A stretch of DNA of 64,000 nucleotides from Burkholderia cenocepacia. GTDB taxonomy: Bacteria > Pseudomonadota > Gammaproteobacteria > Burkholderiales > Burkholderiaceae. Positions 43,924-52,290 of this stretch are shown here, piece by piece. The notes beneath the pieces were generated by a model that saw nothing but the letters and a program-made list of their open reading frames with translations, did not search any database and had not been told where the DNA came from. The DNA is taken from assembly GCF_014211915.1 (NCBI RefSeq), contig NZ_CP060040.1, forward strand, positions 2,666,001 to 2,730,000. Reading direction: 5' to 3'. How positions within the stretch are numbered: the first letter of the stretch is position 1; every line of letters begins with the position of its first letter. Position numbers and translations under genes: made by a program.

Positions 43924-45324
43924 ATGACCGAACTCTGGCAACTGTCGGCAACCGAGCTCGCGAAACGCGTGCGGCAGCGCGACGTATCGGCGCGCGAAGT
44001 GGCGGACGCGGTGCTCGATCGTCTCGATGCCGTGAATCCGGCGATCAACGCGGTGGTCGAACATCGTCCCGACGACGTGCGGCGGCAGGCCGACGAAGTC
44101 GATCGTGCGATCGCGCGCGGCGAGGATCCGGGGCCGCTCGCGGGCGTCCCCGTCACCGTGAAGATCAACGTCGATCAGGCTGGCTTTGCGACGACCAACG
44201 GCACCCGCCTGCAGCGCGACCTGATCGCGCGTGCCGACAGCCCGGTGGTCGCGAACATCCGGAAGGCTGGCGGGGTGTTGCTCGGCCGAACCAATTCCCC
44301 GACGTTCGCACTGCGCTGGTTCACGTCGAATCGCGTGCATGGTCACACGCGCAATCCGCGCAATCCGTCGCTGACGCCGGGCGGATCGAGCGGCGGCGCG
44401 GCGGCGGCGGTGGCTGCCGGAATCGGCCCGCTCGCGGTCGGCACCGACATCGGCGGCTCGGTGCGCTACCCGGCCTATGCGTGCGGCGTGCACGGGATAC
44501 GGCCGTCGCTCGGCCGCGTGCCGGCGTTCAATGCGTCGTCGCCGGAGCGGGCGATCGGCGCGCAACTGATGTCGGCGGCCGGGCCGATCGCGCGCACGAT
44601 CGACGATCTCTCGCTCGCGCTGCGGGCGTTCTCCGCGCCGGACCCGCGCGATCCGTGGCACGTCGCGGTGCCGTTCGACGGGCCCGAGGTGGCGAAGCGC
44701 GCGGCGCTGTGCGTGCGGCCGCGCGGCCTGGCGGTCGTGCCCGAAGTCGAGGCCGCGTTGCGCGATGCCGCGCGCCGGCTCGTCGATGCCGGCTGGATCG
44801 TCGACGAGATCGACGATACGCCGCCGATGCGCGAGGCTGCGCTGCTGCAGGAGCAGCTTTGGCTCGGCGACGGGTTCGACGCGCTGGCGAATGCCGCGGA
44901 GCAAGACGGCGATCCGGGTGCGGCCGCGGTGATCGCCGCCGTGCGTGGCAAGGTGCGCGATCTGCCGGCGGATGTGATCAGCCGGGCGCTGGTCCGGCGC
45001 ACGACGTTGACGCGGCAATGGCGGCTGTTTCTAGATGAATATCCGGTGCTGTTGCTGCCCGTTTCATCGGAACTTCCGTTTCCCGACGATCTCGATCGGC
45101 AAGGGCCGGAAGGGTTCGATCGCGTGTGGGAAGCGCAGCTCACGTTGCGCGCGCTGCCTGCGATGGGGCTGCCGGGGCTGGCCGTCACGACTGCGCTCGT
45201 GAACGGCGTGCCGGTGGGCGTGCAAGTGGTCGCCACGCATCATCGCGAGGATCTGTGTCTGCTTGCCGGACGCGATATCGAGGCGCGTGGGGTGCCGGTT
45301 GTGCCCGTCGACCCGGTGGTATGA
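43924..45324 (+). CDS. Amidase (amidase-signature family)
   Basis: A 466-residue amidase of the Ser-cisSer-Lys family. The Lys is in VTVKINVDQAGFATTNG, and the glycine-rich signature with both serines is TPGGSSGGAAAAVAAGIGPL and GTDIGGSVRYPAY. It hydrolyses an amide, but the substrate is open. AGGAGAA precedes the ATG by 5-7 nt. It may be co-transcribed with the hydrolase upstream. Confidence 0.93.
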   Translation: MTELWQLSATELAKRVRQRDVSAREVADAVLDRLDAVNPAINAVVEHRPDDVRRQADEVDRAIARGEDPGPLAGVPVTVKINVDQAGFATTNGTRLQRDLIARADSPVVANIRKAGGVLLGRTNSPTFALRWFTSNRVHGHTRNPRNPSLTPGGSSGGAAAAVAAGIGPLAVGTDIGGSVRYPAYACGVHGIRPSLGRVPAFNASSPERAIGAQLMSAAGPIARTIDDLSLALRAFSAPDPRDPWHVAVPFDGPEVAKRAALCVRPRGLAVVPEVEAALRDAARRLVDAGWIVDEIDDTPPMREAALLQEQLWLGDGFDALANAAEQDGDPGAAAVIAAVRGKVRDLPADVISRALVRRTTLTRQWRLFLDEYPVLLLPVSSELPFPDDLDRQGPEGFDRVWEAQLTLRALPAMGLPGLAVTTALVNGVPVGVQVVATHHREDLCLLAGRDIEARGVPVVPVDPVV

Positions 45325-45681
45325 CATCCTGAAGAACCCATGCATCGGCGAGGCTCGGTGGCTTCGCCGGCGCATTTCGGATTCCATGACGATGCGCCGA
45401 ATGCCGCGCTGATCGTTCTTTCCCTTCCTTTCAAACCCCTTCGATGTACGCCATCGAACGGTCATCGTCTTCCATTCTCAACCCGCCATCAACCGCGCAC
45501 CGATAGCGCGCGTCTGCTATTGCATTCCCCGCGGCGCTGATTAGGAAATGAATTTTTATTGGTTCTGCTTCCCCGGCCGCACTCGCATAGTGGCGTTGAC
45601 GGCTATAGACAGCACGCAAGCTGCAACAGCCGCATTCCCGGTGTCTTTGTTCATACGAATCTGAGAATACAAGGAAGTGTC
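45325..45681. other. Promoter region of the encapsulin operon
   Basis: About 360 bp without a gene. The 45500-45680 part is AT-richer (GATTAGGAAATGAATTTTTA around 45540) and probably carries the operon promoter. It contains TGACGGCTATAG at 45597-45608, repeated before the shell gene. Confidence 0.5.
45597..45608 (+). promoter_or_regulatory. Shared 12-bp motif, copy 1
   Basis: TGACGGCTATAG, 73 bp before the rhodanese start. The same 12 bases, in the same orientation, lie 87 bp before the encapsulin start. Confidence 0.5.
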
Positions 45682-46152
45682 ATGACGGTTGAACTGCAAG
45701 AACGAACCGCTGCGCAACAGGCGCTCGAAGACGCGCGCGCGGCGGCCCTGGCGGCCGGCAAGCCCTACGCGGGCGGCGTTGCGCCGGAAACCGCGTGGGC
45801 GTTGTTTTCGGCGGGCGACGCCGTGCTGGTGGACGTGCGCACGACCGAGGAACGGAAATTCGTCGGCTACGTGCCGGAGTCGCTGCACGTGCCGTGGGCG
45901 ACCGGTACGAGCCTGACGCGCAACCCGCGCTTCGTGCGCGAACTGGAAGCGAAGACCGGCAAGGACGCGGTCGTGCTGCTGTTGTGTCGCAGCGGCAACC
46001 GTTCGGCGCAGGCGGCCGAGGCCGCGGCGAAGGGCGGCTTCACGCAGGTTTTCAATGTGCTCGAAGGCTTCGAGGGCGACCTCGACGAGCGGCAGCATCG
46101 CGGCGGCCAGAACGGCTGGCGTTTCCGCGGCCTGCCTTGGGCGCAGGATTGA
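45682..46152 (+). CDS. Rhodanese-like sulfurtransferase
   Basis: A 156-residue single-domain rhodanese. The active cysteine is Cys102 in LLLCRSGNRSAQAA; upstream is the substrate strand VLVDVRTTEERKFVGYVPES. Rhodaneses move persulfide sulfur. AAGGAAG precedes the ATG. It is the first gene of the encapsulin operon (rhodanese, serine acetyltransferase, XRE, shell, cysteine desulfurase), where it may deliver or remove sulfur handled by the encapsulated desulfurase. Confidence 0.92.
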   Translation: MTVELQERTAAQQALEDARAAALAAGKPYAGGVAPETAWALFSAGDAVLVDVRTTEERKFVGYVPESLHVPWATGTSLTRNPRFVRELEAKTGKDAVVLLLCRSGNRSAQAAEAAAKGGFTQVFNVLEGFEGDLDERQHRGGQNGWRFRGLPWAQD

Positions 46153-46180
46153 TTCACGGCGGTTACGGGGAGAAAGCAGC

Positions 46181-47119
46181 ATGGCCGCATTCGATATCGA
46201 CGACATCGTTCAATCGCTGCAGACGGTGCGTCGCGCATGGCGCGAAAAGCAGCGGCGTTCGCTCGAACCCGGCGGGCGCGATTTGCCGGCGCGCGAAGCG
46301 CTCGCGCAGATCGTCGGCGCACTGAAAGGCGTGCTGTTCCCGATGCGGCTCGGGCCGCCCGACCTGCGGCAGGAGAGCGAGAACTTCCACGTGGCCCACG
46401 CGCTCGACGCGGCGCTGAATGCGTTGCTCACGCAGGTGACGCTCGAATTGCGCTACGCGGCGCGTCACCGCAATGCCGACGGGCCGGCAGACAACCTCGA
46501 CGAAGTCGCGTCGAAGGCCGTGCAGGCATTCGCCGCGCGCTTGCCGGAGATTCGCCGGCTGCTCGACAGCGACGTGCTGGCAGCGTTCCACGGCGATCCG
46601 GCGGCCGGCAGCGTCGACGAGGTGCTGCTGTGCTATCCGGGCATCCTCGCGATGATCCATCACCGGCTCGCGCACGAACTGTACGGGCTCGGCCTGCCGC
46701 TGCTCGCGCGGATCATCGCCGAGCAGGCACATGCGGAAACGGGCATCGACATTCATCCGGGCGCGCGCATCGGCGCGGGCTTCTTCATCGACCACGGCAC
46801 GGGCGTCGTGATTGGCGAGACGGCGATCATCGGCGAGCGCGTGCGCGTGTACCAGGCCGTCACGCTCGGCGCGAAGCGCTTTCCGCGCGATGCGGCCGGC
46901 CATCTGGAGAAAGGGCTCGCACGCCATCCGATCGTCGAGGACGACGTGGTGATCTATGCGGGCGCAACGATCCTCGGCCGCGTGACGATCGGGCGCGGCG
47001 CGGTGATCGGCGGCAACGTGTGGCTCACGCAGGACGTGCCGGCCGGCGAAAACGTCACGCAGGCCGTGCTGCGCAGCGAAGCGAACGCCGCGCCGCGCAC
47101 GGCGGCGCGCGTCGCCTAG
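46181..47119 (+). CDS. epsC: Serine O-acetyltransferase (EpsC type)
   Basis: A 312-residue serine acetyltransferase making O-acetylserine, the precursor of cysteine. The N-terminal helical domain (residues 1-190) includes SVDEVLLCYPGILAMIHHRL and HELYGLGLPLLARIIAEQAH; the left-handed beta-helix of hexapeptide repeats follows (GIDIHPGARIGAGFFIDHGT, then GVVIGETAIIGERVRVYQAV). The long EpsC/SrpH form is regularly found beside family 2A encapsulins. It starts 28 bp after the rhodanese gene with GGGGAGA as ribosome binding site and is 8 bp from the XRE gene. Confidence 0.93.
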   Translation: MAAFDIDDIVQSLQTVRRAWREKQRRSLEPGGRDLPAREALAQIVGALKGVLFPMRLGPPDLRQESENFHVAHALDAALNALLTQVTLELRYAARHRNADGPADNLDEVASKAVQAFAARLPEIRRLLDSDVLAAFHGDPAAGSVDEVLLCYPGILAMIHHRLAHELYGLGLPLLARIIAEQAHAETGIDIHPGARIGAGFFIDHGTGVVIGETAIIGERVRVYQAVTLGAKRFPRDAAGHLEKGLARHPIVEDDVVIYAGATILGRVTIGRGAVIGGNVWLTQDVPAGENVTQAVLRSEANAAPRTAARVA

Positions 47120-47127
47120 GAGGCGCG

Positions 47128-47349
47128 ATGAGCGACCTCATCCATCACTTCGGCGCCACCGTGCGCAAGCTGCGCGAAGCGCGCACGTGGTCGCAGGAGC
47201 AACTGGCCGAGCATGCGGGGCTGAACCGCTCGTACGTCGGCGAGATCGAGCGCGGCGAGGCGATCGCGTCGATCGTCACGGCCGACAAGATCGCGCGCGC
47301 GTTCGACGTGTCGATCTCGACGCTGCTGCCGGGCGCGTACGTCACCTGA
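47128..47349 (+). CDS. Small XRE-family regulator
   Basis: A 73-residue protein that is only a Cro/C1-type helix-turn-helix (FGATVRKLREARTWSQEQLA, then GLNRSYVGEIERG and ARAFDVSISTLLPG). TAGGAGG is 5 nt before the ATG. Its place inside the operon, between the acetyltransferase and shell genes, suggests local control, perhaps through the TGACGGCTATAG element found in front of both transcription blocks. Confidence 0.9.
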   Translation: MSDLIHHFGATVRKLREARTWSQEQLAEHAGLNRSYVGEIERGEAIASIVTADKIARAFDVSISTLLPGAYVT

Positions 47350-47386
47350 GGCCGCTCGCACCGTTTCCCCTTTCGGGTGCACGACC

Positions 47387-47398
47387 TGACGGCTATAG
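47387..47398 (+). promoter_or_regulatory. Shared 12-bp motif, copy 2
   Basis: TGACGGCTATAG, 87 bp before the encapsulin start and directly after the XRE gene, identical to 45597-45608. Confidence 0.5.
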
Positions 47399-47485
47399 CA
47401 TGTTGAGCCGGCAGGGGCGTGCTTCCGATAATCACCCAGCGTCATAAGCAATCCCGTTTTTCATCTTAAGAACCCGGAGCCACAC

Positions 47486-48418
47486 ATGTCGACCGTTGCA
47501 AGCGGCACGGCTGCGCTGAGCGATCACGCCGCCCGCCAACTAGCGAACGCTACCAAGACCGTCCCCCAGCTTTCCACGATCACGCCGCGATGGCTGACCC
47601 ATCTGCTGCAATGGGTGCCGGTCGAGGCCGGCATCTATCGCCTGAACCAGGTGAAGAACCCGGAAGCCGTGCGTGCCGCGTGCACGCAGCTCGAGGACGA
47701 AAGCGTGCTGCCGCAGACGTTCGTGCCGTACGAGGAACAGCCGCGCGAGTACTTCCTGAACGCGGTGAGCACGGTGCTCGACGTGCATACGCGGATCTCC
47801 GATCTTTACAGCAGTCCTCATGACCAGATCAAGGAACAGCTGCGCCTGACGATCGAGACGATCAAGGAGCTGCAGGAAAGCCAGCTGATCAACAACCCCG
47901 ACTACGGGCTGCTCGCGAACGTGACCGACGAACAGCGGATCTTCCCGCTGACGGGCGCGCCGACGCCGGACGATCTCGACGAGCTGCTGACGAAGGTGTG
48001 GAAGGAGCCGGCATTCTTCCTCACGCACCCGCTCGCGATCGCCGCGTTCGGCCGCGAATGCACGCGGCGTGGCGTGCCGCCGCCGACGGTCAGCCTGTTC
48101 GGCTCGCAATTCCTGACGTGGCGCGGCATTCCGCTGATTCCGTCGGACAAGGTGCCGGTCGCGGACGGCAAGACCAAGATCCTGCTGCTGCGCGTCGGCG
48201 ACAAGCGTCAGGGCGTCGTCGGCCTGTATCAGCCGGGCGTCGCGGGCGAGCAGGGGCCGGGCCTGTCGGTGCGCTTCATGGGGATCAACAACCAGGCGAT
48301 CGCGTCGTACCTGATCTCGTTGTATTGCTCGCTCGCGGTCCATTCGCCGGATGCGCTGGCTGTCCTCGATGACGTCGAAATCGCCAAGTTCCATGACTAT
48401 CCCGACACCTACCGTTAA
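47486..48418 (+). CDS. Family 2A encapsulin shell protein (SrpI-like)
   Basis: A 310-residue HK97-fold nanocompartment shell protein of encapsulin family 2A, whose model is SrpI of Synechococcus elongatus. Recognisable segments are PRWLTHLLQWVPVEAGIYRL, FLNAVSTVLDVHTRISDLYS, RRGVPPPTVSLFGSQFLTWR (E-loop/P-domain region) and the C-terminal VEIAKFHDYPDTYR. Sixty copies are expected to form a T=1 shell. The neighbouring cysteine desulfurase is the expected cargo. CCGGAG lies 8 nt before the ATG. The end overlaps the cargo gene by 26 nt. Confidence 0.95.
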   Translation: MSTVASGTAALSDHAARQLANATKTVPQLSTITPRWLTHLLQWVPVEAGIYRLNQVKNPEAVRAACTQLEDESVLPQTFVPYEEQPREYFLNAVSTVLDVHTRISDLYSSPHDQIKEQLRLTIETIKELQESQLINNPDYGLLANVTDEQRIFPLTGAPTPDDLDELLTKVWKEPAFFLTHPLAIAAFGRECTRRGVPPPTVSLFGSQFLTWRGIPLIPSDKVPVADGKTKILLLRVGDKRQGVVGLYQPGVAGEQGPGLSVRFMGINNQAIASYLISLYCSLAVHSPDALAVLDDVEIAKFHDYPDTYR

Positions 48419-50402
48419 TCCCGGCCTGGCCGGCGGCGACGCGCACGCGTTGCCGCATGCGCCGCTGCCGGCCGGCTTGCCCGACCCGGCGACGCTCGCG
48501 CGGCTCGCGTCCGAGTTCTTCGCGACGCCGCCCGGGCAGGCCACCGCGCCCGGATTGTCGGCGGGCAGCGGCGCGGTCGGCGGCGTGCCGTCGGCCTTGC
48601 CCGCGACGGCGCCGATTCTCGCGTCGGTGAGCAACCCGGTGCCGGGCGGTTCGCCGCTCGCGGGCCCGGGCGGGGCGGGCACCGGCATACCGGGGCTCGC
48701 GCTGCCGCAAGGCAAGGTACCCGGTGCGAACCTCGCGCCGTCCGCGCCGACGCACGTGCTGTCGCTCGGCAACCGTGCACCCGCGCTCGCGCCGCATGCG
48801 GCCGCGCAGAACGGGCTGCCCGACAACGTCGTATCGATCGCGCCCGCGCTCGAGCCGCGCGTCGGCGGCGCGGCGCTCGGCGTGCCGCAGGTGAATGCGC
48901 CGGCACCGGAAGGCGCGGCGAAGGCGTCGCCGTACTACTTCACCGACGGTTCGCTGCAGGGCTGGCAGGGGACGCCGCAGGACATCGTCGTGCCGTCGAA
49001 CGGCCTCGCGTCGCCGGAAGCGTTCGGGTTGCCGGGCGACGACGCGCTGCGCGCGCTGCTCGCCGTGCAGCGCGACGTGCCGGTGTCGCATGCATCGGGC
49101 GCATCGGGCGCGGATGTGCCGCGTTATTTCATCGACGATGCGCACGCAGCCGAGCCGCAAGGCCAGCTGTATCGTGGCGCTCATCCGCCGTTCGACGTGA
49201 ACGCGATCCGCCGCGATTTCCCGATCCTGCACGAGCGCGTGAACGGCAAGCAGCTCGTCTGGTTCGACAACGCGGCGACGACGCACAAGCCGCAGGCCGT
49301 GATCGACCGCCTCGCGTACTTCTACGCACACGAGAACTCGAACATCCACCGCGCGGCGCACGCACTGGCCGGCCGCGCGACGGATGCGTACGAGCATGCA
49401 CGGGAAACGGTGCAGCGCTTCATCGGCGCATCGTCGCCCGACGAGATCGTGTTCGTGCGCGGCACGACCGAGGCGATCAACCTGATCGCGAAGACGTGGG
49501 GCGTGCAGAACGTCGGCGAGGGCGACGAGATCGTCGTGTCGCATCTCGAGCATCACGCGAACATCGTGCCGTGGCAGCAGCTTGCCGCGCTCAAGGGCGC
49601 GAAACTGCGCGTGATTCCGGTCGACGATTCTGGGCAGGTACTGCTCGACGAATACCGGAAGCTGCTCAACGATCGCACGAAGATCGTGTCGGTCACGCAG
49701 GTGTCGAACGCGCTCGGCACGGTCGTGCCGGTGAAGGAGATCGTCGAGCTTGCGCATCGCGCGGGCGCGAAGGCGCTGGTCGACGGTGCGCAGTCGATCT
49801 CGCACATGCGTGTCGACGTGCAGGCGCTCGATGCGGATTTCTTCGTGTTCTCCGGGCACAAGATCTACGGGCCGACCGGGATCGGCGTGGTGTACGGCAA
49901 GCGCGCGATCCTCGACGACATGCCGCCGTGGCAGGGTGGCGGCAACATGATCGCGGACGTGACGTTCGAGCGCACGGTGTTCCAGCCGCCGCCGAACCGT
50001 TTCGAAGCCGGCACCGGCAACATCGCGGATGCGGTGGGGCTCGGCGCGGCGCTCGACTACGTGAACCGTGTCGGCATCGAGAACATCGCGCGCTACGAGC
50101 ACGATCTGCTCGCGTATGCGACGAGCGTGCTCGCGCCGGTGCCGGGCGTGCGGCTCGTCGGTACCGCGCGCGACAAGGCGAGCGTGCTGTCGTTCGTGCT
50201 GAAGGGCTATGAAACCGAGGAAGTCGGGCAGGCGCTGAACGAAGAGGGCATTGCGGTGCGCTCGGGGCATCACTGTGCGCAGCCGATCTTGCGGCGCTTC
50301 GGGCTCGAAGCCACGGTGCGGCCGTCGCTCGCGTTCTACAACACGTGCGACGAAGTCGATGCGCTGGTGAGTGTCGTCAGGAGGCTGGCGGCGCGGCGTT
50401 GA
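48393..50402 (+). CDS. Encapsulin cargo: SufS-like cysteine desulfurase with disordered N-terminus
   Basis: A 669-residue protein. Residues 1 to about 255 are low-complexity (Pro, Ala, Gly, Leu) with a few conserved-looking islands (PDPATLARLASEFFATPPG, PYYFTDGSLQGWQG, VPRYFIDDAH); such N-terminal regions target cysteine desulfurase into family 2A encapsulins. The rest is a SufS-type desulfurase: FDNAATTHKPQAVIDRLA, HLEHHANIVPW, PLP lysine in FFVFSGHKIYGPTG and active Cys in VRSGHHCAQPILRRFG. It releases cysteine sulfur as persulfide, leading to stored sulfur in the shell of related systems. The ATG lies inside the shell gene with no strong ribosome binding site, so translation is coupled. 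Confidence 0.94.
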   Translation: MTIPTPTVNPGLAGGDAHALPHAPLPAGLPDPATLARLASEFFATPPGQATAPGLSAGSGAVGGVPSALPATAPILASVSNPVPGGSPLAGPGGAGTGIPGLALPQGKVPGANLAPSAPTHVLSLGNRAPALAPHAAAQNGLPDNVVSIAPALEPRVGGAALGVPQVNAPAPEGAAKASPYYFTDGSLQGWQGTPQDIVVPSNGLASPEAFGLPGDDALRALLAVQRDVPVSHASGASGADVPRYFIDDAHAAEPQGQLYRGAHPPFDVNAIRRDFPILHERVNGKQLVWFDNAATTHKPQAVIDRLAYFYAHENSNIHRAAHALAGRATDAYEHARETVQRFIGASSPDEIVFVRGTTEAINLIAKTWGVQNVGEGDEIVVSHLEHHANIVPWQQLAALKGAKLRVIPVDDSGQVLLDEYRKLLNDRTKIVSVTQVSNALGTVVPVKEIVELAHRAGAKALVDGAQSISHMRVDVQALDADFFVFSGHKIYGPTGIGVVYGKRAILDDMPPWQGGGNMIADVTFERTVFQPPPNRFEAGTGNIADAVGLGAALDYVNRVGIENIARYEHDLLAYATSVLAPVPGVRLVGTARDKASVLSFVLKGYETEEVGQALNEEGIAVRSGHHCAQPILRRFGLEATVRPSLAFYNTCDEVDALVSVVRRLAARR

Positions 50403-50433
50403 CGTTGTCGTTGCGCTGATGTTGACGTTGCCC

Positions 50434-50471
50434 GCTTGCGGCGGCCTTCGCGGGCCGCCGCAAGCGTTTTT
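50434..50471 (+). terminator. Rho-independent terminator of the encapsulin operon
   Basis: A 13-bp stem GCTTGCGGCGGCC / GGCCGCCGCAAGC with a 6-nt loop, followed by GTTTTT. Confidence 0.9.
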
Positions 50472-50482
50472 ATGCTACCCGG

Positions 50483-51367
50483 TCAGAAGCGCACGACCGG
50501 CTTCTGCTCGACACTGAACCCGTCACGCAGCACGCACGCCGAATCGGCGAAGTAGCGGCGGATCTCCGACAGCAGATCGGTGTTGCCGCGTCGGCAGAAC
50601 ACGACCCCCGATCCCTCCTCCGTCAACAGCTCGTCGATCAGCGATTCGGGTTGCCCGATATCGGCGAGATGGACATTCTGCACGCCGTGTGCGAGCGCAT
50701 CGAGCGCGTCCCGTACGCACGGCGCCGCGTCGGCGGCCGGATGCTCGGCGAGCCATTGCTCCAGCTCCGTGATGCCGTACAGCCCGACGAGCTCGCCAAG
50801 TTCGTGCAGCAACCCTTTGTCGACCATCATCACCAACGAGACGGCGCACGTGCGTTGCGCGAGCAGGCTGCCGAGCCGTTCAGGGCGCAGCAGGCAGTCG
50901 CGACCCGCGTCGTCTGGTGCGACCGGCATCACGACGGGCACCAGTCCGTTGTCGAGCAACGCGTTCAACGCGGTGACGTCGAACCGCGCGACCGTGCTCG
51001 TGTTCGCGCTGTCGGGTACGGCGCTGGCGACGAGCAGGCCGCCGTCGTGACCGTCGATGCCGATTGCCCGCGCGCCGTGGCTGCCGATCAGGCGCGCGAG
51101 TTCATGGTTGATGCCGGTCATGGCGGCGTGCACGGTGTGGATCGATTGCGTACCGGACGTGGACGGCGCGCTCTGGACGACGATCGGACGGATGCCGGTG
51201 AGCGCGAGCAGCGCGACATCCTGCGCGAAGGCCGAGCGCGTGTGGACGTCGCTGGCGGCACCACCGTCGACGATGACGACGGTCTGTCCGTGCAGCGCCT
51301 GCATGAACGGCAGTGAGCGGGCCAAGCCGGCCACGCGTCGAGTGGGAGTGTCAGGGTCTGGGAACAT
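50483..51367 (-). CDS. Acetylglutamate kinase-like protein lacking catalytic motifs
   Basis: A 294-residue protein with the amino-acid-kinase fold of ArgB (FMQALHGQTVVIVDGGAAS, ALLALTGIRPIVVQ, GHDGGLLVAS, GLVPVVMPVAPDDAG, HLADIGQPESLIDELLTEEG). The two nucleotide-binding landmarks are altered: the first-strand K-x-G-G-N reads VDGGAAS, losing the Lys, and H-G-G-G-P reads VQSAPST. It is therefore unlikely to phosphorylate acetylglutamate and may bind a metabolite or regulate. It follows a PTS IIA gene with 48 bp between. The ATG at 51367 lacks a clear ribosome binding site. Confidence 0.75.
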   Translation of the reverse strand: MFPDPDTPTRRVAGLARSLPFMQALHGQTVVIVDGGAASDVHTRSAFAQDVALLALTGIRPIVVQSAPSTSGTQSIHTVHAAMTGINHELARLIGSHGARAIGIDGHDGGLLVASAVPDSANTSTVARFDVTALNALLDNGLVPVVMPVAPDDAGRDCLLRPERLGSLLAQRTCAVSLVMMVDKGLLHELGELVGLYGITELEQWLAEHPAADAAPCVRDALDALAHGVQNVHLADIGQPESLIDELLTEEGSGVVFCRRGNTDLLSEIRRYFADSACVLRDGFSVEQKPVVRF

Positions 51368-51415
51368 TGGCGTTCGAAAGGATGAAGGGGATACCTGTCG
51401 TTGCGCGACGCTCGA

Positions 51416-51937
51416 TCAAACAGTGCGTTGCATGAGTCGGCGAATCTCGTCGGGCGTTTGTGCGTCGCGTGACGCTTGCCGGATCGCGCGTTCGCCGAAC
51501 CATCGCGCGGCGTCGGCGAGCAGTTCGAGGTGTGCACGGTCGTCCGCGTGCGGCAGCACCAGCACGACGAATTCGCGCACGGGCTTGCGGTCGGGCGCGT
51601 TGAACGTGAACGGGTATCGCGCGCGGACGAACAGCGCGACGGCCGAACCGATCCCGTCGACGCGCGCATGCGGAATCGCGACGCCCTGGCCGAGGCCGGT
51701 CGAGCCGAGTTGTTCGCGCTTGATCAGTTCGGCCCGGATCCGTTCCGCGGATACGCCGCTGTCGCGTGCGACATGGTGAGCGACGAGGTCGAACAACTGG
51801 ATTGCACTTTCCACCGGTACGTCGAGCAGGATATTGTCCGGCGGACAGGCGTCGGCGAGCGCGGTCGCGAACGGCGTGCCACCGCGTTGCTGAGGGCGGT
51901 CGGATTGGCCGCCGACGGCGGCCTGATGCGTTTGCAT
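51416..51937 (-). CDS. PTS EIIA-type (fructose/Ntr) protein
   Basis: A 173-residue EIIA of the fructose/nitrogen PTS family. The phosphorylated His is in GLGQGVAIPHARVDGIGSAV, preceded by ELIKREQLGSTG; the rest (VREFVVLVLPHADDRAHLEL) completes the fold. The N-terminal 40 residues are extra and probably flexible. ATG 51937 has GGAGAG 7 nt upstream. No EIIB or EIIC is encoded nearby, so it probably acts as a regulator like PtsN. The ArgB-like pseudokinase gene is next and likely co-transcribed. Confidence 0.85.
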   Translation of the reverse strand: MQTHQAAVGGQSDRPQQRGGTPFATALADACPPDNILLDVPVESAIQLFDLVAHHVARDSGVSAERIRAELIKREQLGSTGLGQGVAIPHARVDGIGSAVALFVRARYPFTFNAPDRKPVREFVVLVLPHADDRAHLELLADAARWFGERAIRQASRDAQTPDEIRRLMQRTV

Positions 51938-52068
51938 GCGGATCTCTCCGTGTCGGAATGACAGGGGAATCCTAGACAAACCCGCGTAAAGACGGTGTCA
52001 GATACGCGGGGGCCGGGCATTAAAATATCGTATCGAGCGCCGATGCCGCCGCGCGCGATACGGACACC

Positions 52069-52290
52069 TCAGGTTCCCGACAGCACGAACGGCAGCGTCG
52101 TCAGCAGAAACACTGAAATGCCGACGACCGGCGCGCCCGATGCGATTGCCGCGAACGCCACGATGGCACTTGCCAGCACGAGCGTTCTCGACACCCGGCG
52201 GTGTCGGCCGTGCGCCGTCGTCCGGTCCTCGCGCAGAGCAGGGGTTCGCGCGCCGATCACGTGTTTCCAGAACGTCAAGCCCAGCATCAT
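52069..52290 (-). CDS. Small membrane protein
   Basis: A 73-residue protein with a basic first half (ALREDRTTAHGRHRRVSR) and one or two hydrophobic segments (TLVLASAIVAFAAIASG, then APVVGISVFLLTTLPFVL). AGGAG lies about 10 nt before the first of two consecutive ATG codons. No family is recognised. It is on the same strand as the PTS IIA gene, 131 bp upstream of it. Confidence 0.5.
   Translation of the reverse strand: MMLGLTFWKHVIGARTPALREDRTTAHGRHRRVSRTLVLASAIVAFAAIASGAPVVGISVFLLTTLPFVLSGT

Noticed and set aside
50483..51367. Working acetylglutamate kinase
   Set aside because: The Lys and HGGG nucleotide-binding signatures are missing, and no arginine genes adjoin it.
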